A stretch of DNA of 18,149 bases from an uncultured Eubacteriales bacterium (GTDB taxonomy: Bacteria; Bacillota; Clostridia; Oscillospirales; Butyricicoccaceae): contig CAKTWY010000025.1 of NCBI GenBank assembly GCA_934630445.1, positions 1-18,149 on the forward strand, given 5' to 3'. Positions 1-6,453 of the stretch are shown piece after piece. The notes beneath the pieces are model-generated. The model saw nothing but the letters and a program-made list of their open reading frames with translations. It was not told where the DNA came from and ran no database searches. Position 1 is the first letter of the stretch, and every line of letters begins with the position of its first letter. The position numbers and the translations under genes were made by a program.

Positions 1-2214
1 TAGCCAATCCGCTTCGACAAAGACCTTCTCTGCGAAATCGTCCTTCGAGCCCCAGACCTGCTTCCCGCCGAGCTCGCCGTACAGATCGTCCAGCCGCTCA
101 AACATCAGGTACGCGTCAAAGCTGCCGTACGCCGCGTCGCCGCCGCGCAAAAGATACTCGTCGTAATACGGCCCGATGCGGAACCAGTTGGTGACGTCGC
201 CCCACATGAAATCCCCGCCGGCCTTGTGATAGGCCTGCGCGAGCTCCGAAAGGCGGAAGCCCTCGATCGCGCCGGCGACCGCGCCGGCCGCCACGCCGCC
301 GTAAAGCCCCCACTGTCCGCTGCGTATCCCGTCGCGGAGCGCGTCGCTGAGACTGCTGCCGGAGATCAGACTTTGGGCAGTGCCGAGCGTGAGGTCGGCC
401 GCGCCGCTGGCAAGGCCGCGCGTGAGCGCTTTTTCTCCGCCCTTGAGCAAAGCGGAGCGCCATTTTGACTGCGCGAGCGCTTCCGGGCTCATATTCCAGA
501 GGCCGGAGAGCTTGCGCATCATTTTGTCGGATACCTTGCCTGCCAGGGGGGTGAAAAGCGCCTCGAGCTTGCCTGCCGCGGCGGTGTTCAAGCCGGGCAC
601 AAACCAAGCGGCGACCTTCCCTGCGCCCGTCTGATACGGATAGCGCAGTGCGAGGAAATCGGCCTGCAGCTGCCTGTCGGTCGGCCCGCCGTTAAAGAGG
701 CGCATCAGCTTATCCACTGCGCCGCCCAGGATGTATTCGTTGGCAAAGGCGTTTGCGAACGCGTTGACCTTTTCAGAATCGGAAAAGTTTGCAGAGAAAT
801 TTGTCCAGTAGTTCTCCGACTGTTTTACCTGCAGGATATAGTTGATCAAGGCGGTTTCCTGCACGCTTTCCGGCAGCTGGAAGAATTCCGACTCATCCAT
901 TTCAAGCAGCTTGATCGCCGCTTCGAGGTCGCTGAGGCCGGCGAAAGGGCCTGCCTCCCATTCGGCCTGCTGCTTTTGCATGGCCTCGCGCCCGAAATCG
1001 GACAGCGGGTCGATCCGCGCATAGGGAAGCGGCTTGCGGTCAGTCCATTCCACACCGCTTTTGATCTGGTTGAGCCGCTCAAAAGGGGTGGCGTTTTTCC
1101 ACCAGTCGTCGTACTTTTCGCGCAGCGCCTTGTTTTCTTCAGGCGTTTTCGTAAAGTCGTATACGGGCGGGCGGCCCTCTCCGCTGCCGGAAAGGGCGGC
1201 AGGGGTCAGACTGATGATCCGGTCGGCTGTTTCAAACGCGCGCGCCAGCTGCTTCTGCTCTTCTTCATTATATCCCTGTCCGGACGCCGGTGCAACCGAA
1301 TAAAGGCGCGCGATCGCGCTGCCCGCTGCGGCAAAATCCGTGCCCCGCAGCCGTTTTTCAAGCGACTGCGCCCAGCCGCTGATCTTTTCAAACAGAGCCG
1401 GGTCTGTGTTTTTGAGGCGTGCGACGGCTTCTGCGTCTGAAAAGAGGAACTCCTTTGCAAACAGATTTGCCGCCTCGTATTCGCCCTGTTCTCTGGGGAT
1501 GCCCAGCCCGTCTTTTTGCCGGAAGGCGTCCAGCACGCTTTGGGTGAAGGTCTCCGGCGTAAAGCCGCGTGATGCGAGCTCCTGCATGTAAAAGTCGCTG
1601 CCCAGCAGCATGTCTGCAAAAGCGTTATAATCGGTCGGGTTTGCCTGCTGGCTTCGTGACAGGTCGTTTGCGAGCACATCGGCGACTGGCGTGGCGGTGT
1701 TGGGCGTAATGATGTTTTGACCGTTGAAATACATGCCGCTGCCGACCACGCCGGGCGTTGTACGCACCGGCGTGCCGAGCGCATTTCCGAGGGTGGCGAG
1801 CGGGGATGCGCTGCTGCCGGAAGATTTTTCCTTGGGCTTGCCTGCGGCTTCAAAGGATTTTGGCATACCAAAATCCTTTGAAAAACCGCCGAATTCACCG
1901 TTTAAGATGGATTGCCACTGGTTGGTCTTATTTTGTTTTTCGGCAGCCATAGACTGATAAAGGGGGTTGTTTTCATCGATTTTCTTGGGGTCTTTGAACG
2001 TTGTAAACATGGATAAAAAAGGGTTGGACTGTTTGGGTTCATTTTTTTCAACAGGAATATCGGCGTCTGTGGGGGATTGTTTCGGCGGTGTTTGCGAGGG
2101 CGCGCCGGTCTGGCCGGGCGGCTTTACCGGCGGTGATGTCGGTTTTTCTGGCGGGTGCAAACGTTTTTCATCAAGCGCCAGTTTTTTCTGGCGCGAGGAT
2201 GAGTAGGCGGCCAT
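1..2214 (-). CDS. Large hypothetical protein, C-terminus beyond the left edge
   Basis: One frame stays open for 738 codons from the ATG at 2214 to the window edge, where it is cut off. The start is fixed by an AGGAGG 8 bases upstream. I do not recognise the family. Residues about 20-62 are rich in Pro, Lys and Gln and look like a disordered tail. Residues 125-500 are mixed, soluble-looking and probably helical, with many Phe, Trp and Asp/Glu. Residues about 525-660 hold several Gly/Ala-rich, moderately hydrophobic stretches such as AAWFVPGLNTAAAG and YGGVAAGAVAGAIEG. There is no signal peptide and no clear catalytic motif. Large phage virion or ejection proteins and polymorphic toxins can look like this, but that is speculation. 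No phage gene is visible nearby. That it is a real gene is well supported by the open frame, ribosome binding site and protein-like composition; the function is unknown. Confidence 0.75.
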   Translation of the reverse strand, partial: MAAYSSSRQKKLALDEKRLHPPEKPTSPPVKPPGQTGAPSQTPPKQSPTDADIPVEKNEPKQSNPFLSMFTTFKDPKKIDENNPLYQSMAAEKQNKTNQWQSILNGEFGGFSKDFGMPKSFEAAGKPKEKSSGSSASPLATLGNALGTPVRTTPGVVGSGMYFNGQNIITPNTATPVADVLANDLSRSQQANPTDYNAFADMLLGSDFYMQELASRGFTPETFTQSVLDAFRQKDGLGIPREQGEYEAANLFAKEFLFSDAEAVARLKNTDPALFEKISGWAQSLEKRLRGTDFAAAGSAIARLYSVAPASGQGYNEEEQKQLARAFETADRIISLTPAALSGSGEGRPPVYDFTKTPEENKALREKYDDWWKNATPFERLNQIKSGVEWTDRKPLPYARIDPLSDFGREAMQKQQAEWEAGPFAGLSDLEAAIKLLEMDESEFFQLPESVQETALINYILQVKQSENYWTNFSANFSDSEKVNAFANAFANEYILGGAVDKLMRLFNGGPTDRQLQADFLALRYPYQTGAGKVAAWFVPGLNTAAAGKLEALFTPLAGKVSDKMMRKLSGLWNMSPEALAQSKWRSALLKGGEKALTRGLASGAADLTLGTAQSLISGSSLSDALRDGIRSGQWGLYGGVAAGAVAGAIEGFRLSELAQAYHKAGGDFMWGDVTNWFRIGPYYDEYLLRGGDAAYGSFDAYLMFERLDDLYGELGGKQVWGSKDDFAEKVFVEADWL
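1849..1882. repeat. Perfect 15-base inverted repeat inside the large ORF
   Basis: Arms TTCAAAGGATTTTGG (1849-1863) and CCAAAATCCTTTGAA (1868-1882) are perfect complements separated by 4 bases (cata). The repeat lies about 110 codons into the large minus-strand gene and encodes part of a low-complexity linker. The transcript would fold into a stable hairpin. There is no U-tract directly after it, so it is not an obvious terminator. Confidence 0.8.
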
Positions 2215-2451
2215 GGTACATTCCTCCTGCGTTCATATTTGCCTTGCATAGAACAAATGTACCATATCTTTCCGCGGATTTCCTCTCCAGTTTTTATCAT
2301 GATAGTTTTGAACTTTTACAAAGAAAAACTGCAATAAAATAAAAAATTCGGTCTATTTTCATAACAAATAATCGAAAAATAACAATAAAAAAGAGACCGA
2401 AAACGGAGCCTTTGCAGTGCGGTGAAAACAAGGGGAGCACATGCGCAAATA
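2215..2451 (-). promoter_or_regulatory. AT-rich leader and promoter region of the large ORF
   Basis: This gene-free stretch is strikingly AT-rich compared with its surroundings and lies upstream of the large minus-strand gene. Arms TTCGGTCT (2347-2354) and AGACCGAA (2394-2401) form an 8-base inverted repeat around 39 AT-rich bases. On the minus strand the second arm is followed by a T-rich run. Weak -35/-10 pairs can be picked out on the minus strand (for example TTGTTA, 16 bases, TATGAA), but none is convincing. The AGGAGG site for the large gene is at the low-coordinate end. I see no coding region here. Confidence 0.4.
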
Positions 2452-2487
2452 AAAAAGCTCTGCCACGAAACCGTGGCAGAGCTTTTT
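2452..2487 (-). terminator. Intrinsic terminator after the alcohol dehydrogenase gene
   Basis: Stem GCTCTGCCACG (2457-2467) pairs perfectly with CGTGGCAGAGC (2472-2482) around a 4-base loop. Five A residues before and five T residues after extend the stem to 16 pairs and supply a U-tract in both directions. It starts about 20 bases after the alcohol dehydrogenase stop. It also insulates the AT-rich promoter region of the next minus-strand gene. Confidence 0.9.
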
Positions 2488-2506
2488 AAAAACGAAAAGC
2501 CGTTTT

Positions 2507-3676
2507 TTACAGCGCGTTCATATAGATATTCATCACATCGCCCACGCCGAGGGGCACATACGCGTTTTCAAGATCCGCCGAGACGGCCTGCTCGGCCATC
2601 TCTTCAAAGCGGGTGCTGTCGATGCCCAGTTCGCTGAGCGTCGCGGGCAGCTCCAGCTTCTGCGTAAAGAATTCCTCCGTCTTGTCGATGGCGATATGCG
2701 CGATCTCGTATTTGTCCATCGTGCCGTCGATGCCCCAGACGTTGATGCCGTATTCGACGAACCGGCCGACCGTATCCTCGTTCAAAATGTAGCGCATCCA
2801 GTGCGGCGTGAGGATGGCCAGGCCCGCCCCGTGCGTGATATCGTATATGCCGCTCAGGGGATGCTCCATGGCGTGCGCGCTCCATGCCCCGCCCTTGCCG
2901 AAGCTGAGAAGGCCGTTGATCGCCAGACTCGACGTCCACATGAGGTTCGCGCGCGCGTCGTAATTTTCAGGCTCCGCCATAGCGACCGGGCCGTATTCGA
3001 TGCATGTCTTGAGCAGCGCCTCGCTCATGCGGTCCTGCGTGTAGCTGCCGCTGACACGGCTGAAATACACCTCGAAAATGTGTGACATGATGTCCGCCGT
3101 GCCCGCCGCCGTCTGGTATTTCGACACCGTGTACGTATACGTCGGGTCGAGGATGGAGTAGCGCGGGAACATTCCGCGATGGCCCACGGCCCATTTTTCA
3201 CCGGTCGCCGGGTTGGAGATGACCGCGCCGCTGTCCATCTCCGAGCCTGTAGCCGAGAGCGTCAGCACGGACACGATCGGCAGCACGTTTTTGATCTTTT
3301 TGCCGTCGCGCACGATCTCCCACGCGTCGCCGTCGTAGTCTGCCGACGCGGCGATGACCTTCGCGCAGTCGATCACGCTGCCGCCGCCGACGGCAAGCAC
3401 CACCTCGAGCTGATGCGCGCGGATGAGGCGCACGCCTTCGTTCACGGATGTGACGCGCGGATTCGGCTCGATACCGGACAGCTCGACCACTCGAACGCCG
3501 GCCTCGCTGAGCGCGTGAACGACCGTATCGTACAGACCGGTCTTTTTAATGCTGCCGCCGCCGTAGCATAAGAGCACGGACGAGCCGAGCCTTGTGACGC
3601 ATGCGGCAAGCTTGGCGATCTGCCCCTTGCCGAAATAGACCTGCGTGGGGATATCGTAACGGAAATTTACCATCAT
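2507..3676 (-). CDS. Iron-containing (YqhD/BdhA-type) NADPH-dependent alcohol dehydrogenase
   Basis: Cytosolic group III dehydrogenase that reduces aldehydes such as butanal to alcohols with NAD(P)H. The 389-residue product matches the clostridial butanol dehydrogenase/YqhD subfamily in length. The N-terminal Rossmann-like half carries GGGS motifs near residues 39 and 97. The metal ligands seen are D195 and H199 (in ADIMSH), H268 (in SAHAMEH) and H282 (in DITHGAG), in the same positions as the YqhD ligands. I chose the ATG at 3676 because AAGGAG lies 7 bases upstream; an ATG at 3694 would place that site inside the coding region. The gene has its own consensus promoter and terminator, so it is probably monocistronic. 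Whether the upstream MerR/TipAS regulator controls it is unknown. The exact substrate cannot be read from the sequence. Confidence 0.95.
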   Translation of the reverse strand: MMVNFRYDIPTQVYFGKGQIAKLAACVTRLGSSVLLCYGGGSIKKTGLYDTVVHALSEAGVRVVELSGIEPNPRVTSVNEGVRLIRAHQLEVVLAVGGGSVIDCAKVIAASADYDGDAWEIVRDGKKIKNVLPIVSVLTLSATGSEMDSGAVISNPATGEKWAVGHRGMFPRYSILDPTYTYTVSKYQTAAGTADIMSHIFEVYFSRVSGSYTQDRMSEALLKTCIEYGPVAMAEPENYDARANLMWTSSLAINGLLSFGKGGAWSAHAMEHPLSGIYDITHGAGLAILTPHWMRYILNEDTVGRFVEYGINVWGIDGTMDKYEIAHIAIDKTEEFFTQKLELPATLSELGIDSTRFEEMAEQAVSADLENAYVPLGVGDVMNIYMNAL

Positions 3677-3723
3677 TAACCGCTCCTTTTCCATTTTTAC
3701 GGAATAGAATAAACACTGTAAAA

Positions 3724-3752
3724 ATTGTATCGTGAAGCGGCAGTTCTGTCAA
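3724..3752 (-). promoter_or_regulatory. Sigma-A promoter of the alcohol dehydrogenase gene
   Basis: On the minus strand TTGACA (3747-3752), a 17-base spacer and TACAAT (3724-3729) match the vegetative consensus in 11 of 12 positions. It lies about 50 bases before the chosen ATG and just after the terminator of the regulator gene, so the dehydrogenase appears to be transcribed independently. Confidence 0.85.
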
Positions 3753-3756
3753 TCAT

Positions 3757-3789
3757 AAAAAGCACGGCGGCCATACAGGCTGCCGTGTT
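3757..3789 (-). terminator. Intrinsic terminator after the MerR-family gene
   Basis: On the minus strand AACACGGCAGCC and GGCCGCCGTGCT pair around a 5-base loop with two imperfect positions, followed by five T residues. It lies about 65 bases after the regulator stop and directly ahead of the -35 box of the dehydrogenase promoter. Confidence 0.75.
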
Positions 3790-3853
3790 CCGTTTGCCGA
3801 TCCCCCCCTTGCGCCGCGCGCATATCGGTTTGAACGACTCGCTGCCGCTCGCG

Positions 3854-4603
3854 CTATGCGCCGCGTGCTGCGATCGCGCGGCTCATAAAGGACGCAAGGC
3901 CTTCCGCGCGCCGGTCGAGGTTTTTCTGAAAGCGCTCGTCTGAAATATACATTTGTCCAAGCCCCGCCAGGATCTCATCCGTGCAGGGATAAAAATTTTC
4001 GCTGATAAAAGCCTGCCAGCGCGCAACGGCGGCCTGCGCCGGCGCGGCCGCAGGGTCCGTGCCGATCAGCGCGGAAAAGGAGCTGAAAATCTCCTCCTGC
4101 TGCGCGCTGATGCGCGCCCAGTCGCCCTTCGTGTAAGCGCCGGCGCGGCGCTCGCTTTCCTGGTAGGCATCGGTGCCGCCCCAGCGCTCGCGCGCCTCCC
4201 GGCTGTACTCTTCTTTTGCCCGTTCAATTTCGGACCTGTCAAATGCGTCAAAATCCATCCTTGCATCTCCTCTCAGGTTGTCGTCAATCAGGGCGATCAG
4301 CCGGTCGAGCCGCCCGCGCCGCAGGGTGAGAAGCGCCTTCTGCCGCGTCAGGATTTCCTCCCGGTCGTAAGCCGCGTCGTCGAGGAACTGCTTGATCTGC
4401 GCGAGCGTGAAGTCGAGCTCGCGGAAAAAAAGCAGCTGCTGCAGGCGTGAAAGCGCCTGCGCGCCGTACAGCCGGTAACCTGCCTCACTTCGGTCCGGAC
4501 GCAGCAGCCCTTTCTGGTCGTAATAGTGCAGTGTGCGTACGCTCACACCCGTCATGCGCGATACCTCGCGCACTGTGTACAGAGCTTTTGCTTCCTTTTC
4601 CAT
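3854..4603 (-). CDS. MerR-family regulator with C-terminal TipAS ligand domain
   Basis: DNA-binding transcription activator, 249 residues. Residues about 8-75 form a MerR winged helix (YTVREVSRMTGVSVRTLHYYD ... GYRLY). A dimerising coiled coil follows at about 78-120. The C-terminal part (about 130-245) has the features of the TipAS antibiotic-binding domain, including W-, F- and Y-rich helices and an ISENFYPCTDEIL stretch. TipA/Mta-type proteins sense hydrophobic drugs or peptides and often switch on drug exporters, but no exporter is adjacent here. The start at 4603 has AAGGGGGG 9 bases upstream; an in-frame ATG at 4654 would lie between the -10 box and this site without one of its own. The promoter has a 19-base spacer with an internal dyad, so autoregulation is likely. 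It is divergent from the kinase-like gene. Confidence 0.92.
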   Translation of the reverse strand: MEKEAKALYTVREVSRMTGVSVRTLHYYDQKGLLRPDRSEAGYRLYGAQALSRLQQLLFFRELDFTLAQIKQFLDDAAYDREEILTRQKALLTLRRGRLDRLIALIDDNLRGDARMDFDAFDRSEIERAKEEYSREARERWGGTDAYQESERRAGAYTKGDWARISAQQEEIFSSFSALIGTDPAAAPAQAAVARWQAFISENFYPCTDEILAGLGQMYISDERFQKNLDRRAEGLASFMSRAIAARGA

Positions 4604-4625
4604 AGGCAATCGCCCCCCTTGTTTT

Positions 4626-4637
4626 CGTACCGGTACG
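4626..4637. promoter_or_regulatory. 12-base perfect palindrome in the regulator leader
   Basis: CGTACCGGTACG is a perfect palindrome lying between the -10 box of the MerR-family promoter and its ribosome binding site. It could be a second operator for that gene. A palindrome of this length in GC-rich DNA can also arise by chance. Confidence 0.35.
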
Positions 4638-4642
4638 TATCC

Positions 4643-4673
4643 AGCATAAACCATGACGCTGCGTGAGAGTCAA
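4643..4673 (-). promoter_or_regulatory. MerR-type promoter with 19-base spacer and internal dyad
   Basis: On the minus strand TTGACT (4668-4673) and TATGCT (4643-4648) are separated by 19 bases, the over-long spacer that MerR-family activators correct by twisting DNA. The spacer contains an imperfect dyad around ACGC-A-GCGT, with matching AC and GT ends. This is the expected place for the regulator to bind its own promoter. Confidence 0.75.
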
Positions 4674-4742
4674 CCCTTTTGCAAAAAATTTTTTTTGCTT
4701 GGGAAATGCGCGCGGAAAGGCAGGTCTTTTCAGCGGCGTATG

Positions 4743-4771
4743 TTGCGGTTTTGCCTGCCGCGGGATATAAT
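4743..4771 (+). promoter_or_regulatory. Promoter of the cytidylate-kinase-like gene
   Basis: TTGCGG (4743-4748), a 17-base spacer and TATAAT (4766-4771) form a good vegetative promoter about 105 bases before the kinase-like start codon. It points away from the MerR-family promoter. Confidence 0.7.
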
Positions 4772-4875
4772 ATAACTATAGAACGATATTGGAAAGCGCG
4801 CGGCGCATCCTGTTATTCAGCGGCCGCGGTGATCCATACCCAATGCCGGTACACAGCGGAGAAAGGAGCTTTATT

Positions 4876-5499
4876 ATGAAACGCACGATTATCACCATCA
4901 GCCGCGAATATGGCAGCGGCGGGCGCCTCATCGGCAAAAAACTCGCCGAACTTTTGGAGATCCCGTTTTACGACAGAGAGCTCATCGCCCTGGCGGCGAA
5001 GAAGAGCGGCCTGCGCGAGGAGATTTTTGAACACGCCGACGAGCGTACCTCCGGCAGCCTTCTGTATTCCATCGCGCTGGGCATGTGCCCGTCGGCGATC
5101 CCGCTTGATAATCTCGACAATATGCCCCTGTCGGACCGCGCGTTTTTTATCCAGTCGGATGTCATCCGCGACATTGCAAAACAGGGCTCGTGCGTGATCG
5201 TGGGCCGCTGCGCAGATTACATCCTGCGCGAGGACCCGGACGCGGTCCATGTCTTCATCCACGCGCCGATCGAAGCGCGCGTGGAGCGCGCGACCACGCT
5301 TTACGCTCTGGAGGCGCACAAAGCGCGCGCCGCCGTGCAGCGCATGGATAAGCGCCGCAGCGCGTACCATGAGTACTATGCGGGCGAGCGCTTCGGCGAC
5401 GCGGATCTTTACGACCTGTCGTTTGACAGTTCGAAGCTGGACATCGACCGCTGCGCGCAGCTCATCCGTCTGTACGTCGGCCTGCGTGCCGGGGAGTAA
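4876..5499 (+). CDS. Cytidylate-kinase-like family protein
   Basis: The 207-residue soluble protein resembles the Cytidylate_kin_2 group of P-loop nucleotide kinases. The N-terminus reads TIITISREYGSGGRLIGKKL, the modified Walker A loop of this group. IPFYDRELI follows at about residue 34, and VIVGRCADYIL with the HVFIHAP strand lie in the middle. A basic lid-like region with DKRRSAYHEYY and the DLSFDSSKLDID end are typical of the group. Family members are usually named cytidylate kinase-like, but their substrate has rarely been tested and the housekeeping cmk is a different protein. The ATG at 4876 has GAAAGGAG 7 bases upstream; an earlier in-frame start at 4789 lacks one. It has its own promoter and appears to be monocistronic. 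Confidence 0.88.
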   Translation: MKRTIITISREYGSGGRLIGKKLAELLEIPFYDRELIALAAKKSGLREEIFEHADERTSGSLLYSIALGMCPSAIPLDNLDNMPLSDRAFFIQSDVIRDIAKQGSCVIVGRCADYILREDPDAVHVFIHAPIEARVERATTLYALEAHKARAAVQRMDKRRSAYHEYYAGERFGDADLYDLSFDSSKLDIDRCAQLIRLYVGLRAGE

Positions 5500-5510
5500 A
5501 AAACGGGATC

Positions 5511-5546
5511 CAGAGCGCAGGATCGCTCTGCCTGCGCAGCGCTTTT
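5511..5546 (+). terminator. Weak terminator candidate with alternative hairpins
   Basis: Just after the kinase-like stop, CAGAGCG (5511-5517) can pair with CGCTCTG (5524-5530), or GCGCAGG (5515-5521) can pair with CCTGCGC (5531-5537). The two pairings exclude each other. Only four T residues follow at 5543, offset from the stem, so termination here would be weak. Confidence 0.3.
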
Positions 5547-5622
5547 CCATCATACCGCGCGGGCAGACCCTGTATTACGCCCGACGTGCGGAATGAAGAA
5601 AAATTGTTTACATTTGTGTATA

Positions 5623-5651
5623 TTGACATGTTTGAGATCACATAATATAAT
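5623..5651 (+). promoter_or_regulatory. Perfect-consensus promoter of the SGNH hydrolase gene
   Basis: TTGACA (5623-5628), exactly 17 bases and TATAAT (5646-5651) match the sigma-A consensus at all 12 positions. Transcription should start near 5658, about 30 bases before the ATG. The -10 box lies inside the left arm of the palindrome at 5637-5673. Confidence 0.9.
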
Positions 5652-5673
5652 ATTGATTATTATATTATGTGAT
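5637..5673. promoter_or_regulatory. Perfect 16-base-arm palindrome over the -10 region, probable operator
   Basis: ATCACATAATATAATA (5637-5652) and TATTATATTATGTGAT (5658-5673) are perfect complements around the 5-base centre TTGAT. The element runs from inside the promoter spacer through the -10 box and start site to about +16, directly before the ribosome binding site. Only the right arm would be transcribed from this promoter, so a DNA-binding repressor is a better explanation than an RNA hairpin. The repressor is not identifiable from the window. Confidence 0.7.
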
Positions 5674-5687
5674 TGGAGAAATTTGAT

Positions 5688-6383
5688 ATGCCGATATCAC
5701 TGTGCATGTTCGGCGACAGTGTCGCACGCGGGGTGGTTTTCGACGCTGTGCGCGAGAAATATCTGTTTTTGAAAGATTCTTTTATCAGCTTGGTGGGCGG
5801 CGCTGCGAGCGTGTGCGTCGATAATTACGCCAAATTCGGCTGCACAGTGACAAAAGGCAATGAGATCGTCAAAAAGCACGCGGCCAAGCTCGGCGGGTAC
5901 GACGCCATTGCTCTCGAGTTTGGCGGCAACGACTGCGACTATGATTGGGCCGCCATTTCGCGCGATCCGAAGGCAAAGCATCTGCCCAAAACGCCGCTGG
6001 CGGCGTTTGAGGATGTCTATGCCGGTATCATCCGCGAAGTGCGCGCCAGCGGCGCGCGCCCTGCGGTCTTCACCCTGCCGCCAATCGACGCGGAGCGCTA
6101 CTTTGCGCATCTTTCCCGCGGCCTCAACCGGGAGAATATTCTTCTCTGGCTTGGCGACATCGGTCGCATTTATCGCTGGCATGAGCGGTATAATACCGCA
6201 GTGTGTGCCGTTGCGGCACGGGAGGGGGCGCTCACAGTGGATATCCGCACGGCGTTTCTGGAGCGCGACGACTACCGCTCGCTGATCTGCGAGGATGGGA
6301 TCCACCCCACGCAGAAGGGGCATGCCCTGATCGCGGACGTGGTCGAGGGGTATCTCGGCCGCGCGGCACTCACACACGGCTGA
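5688..6383 (+). CDS. SGNH/GDSL-family hydrolase
   Basis: Esterase or acylhydrolase of the SGNH superfamily, 231 residues, with no signal peptide and so probably cytosolic. Block I is FGDSVARG with nucleophile S11. Block III is FGGNDCDYD with N81 in the oxyanion hole. Block V is EDGIHPTQKGH with D203 and H206 completing the triad. A glycine in the NYAKFGCT segment near residue 51 fits block II. I chose the ATG at 5688 because GGAGA lies 8 bases upstream; a TTG at 5673 would overlap that site. The gene has a perfect consensus promoter overlapped by a long palindrome and a strong terminator downstream, so it is a single-gene unit under probable repression. The substrate (lipid, acetylated sugar or other ester) cannot be told. 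Confidence 0.92.
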   Translation: MPISLCMFGDSVARGVVFDAVREKYLFLKDSFISLVGGAASVCVDNYAKFGCTVTKGNEIVKKHAAKLGGYDAIALEFGGNDCDYDWAAISRDPKAKHLPKTPLAAFEDVYAGIIREVRASGARPAVFTLPPIDAERYFAHLSRGLNRENILLWLGDIGRIYRWHERYNTAVCAVAAREGALTVDIRTAFLERDDYRSLICEDGIHPTQKGHALIADVVEGYLGRAALTHG

Positions 6384-6411
6384 TCGGCCGACAAACCGTT
6401 TCATGAATGGG

Positions 6412-6450
6412 AAAACCGGAGAATGCGTGGAGCACGCATTCTCCGGTTTT
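6412..6450. terminator. Bidirectional intrinsic terminator between convergent genes
   Basis: AAAACCGGAGAATGCGTG (6412-6429) pairs perfectly with CACGCATTCTCCGGTTTT (6433-6450), an 18-base stem with a 3-base loop. T runs occur at the end of the stem in both directions. It separates the SGNH hydrolase from the convergent DUF3781/Imm5-like gene and ends 3 bases from the stop codon of the latter. Confidence 0.9.
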
Positions 6451-6453
6451 GCG

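Noticed and set aside
116..1898. Several shorter minus-strand frames at 116-607, 846-1082 and 1206-1898.
   Set aside because: They lie in other frames inside the single open frame that runs from 2214 to the edge and read as Arg-rich shadows.
4681..4698. The near-palindromic A/T run before the kinase-like gene as a terminator.
   Set aside because: It lacks a GC-rich stem and lies between two divergent promoters where no transcript needs to end; more likely a bendable promoter-upstream A/T tract.
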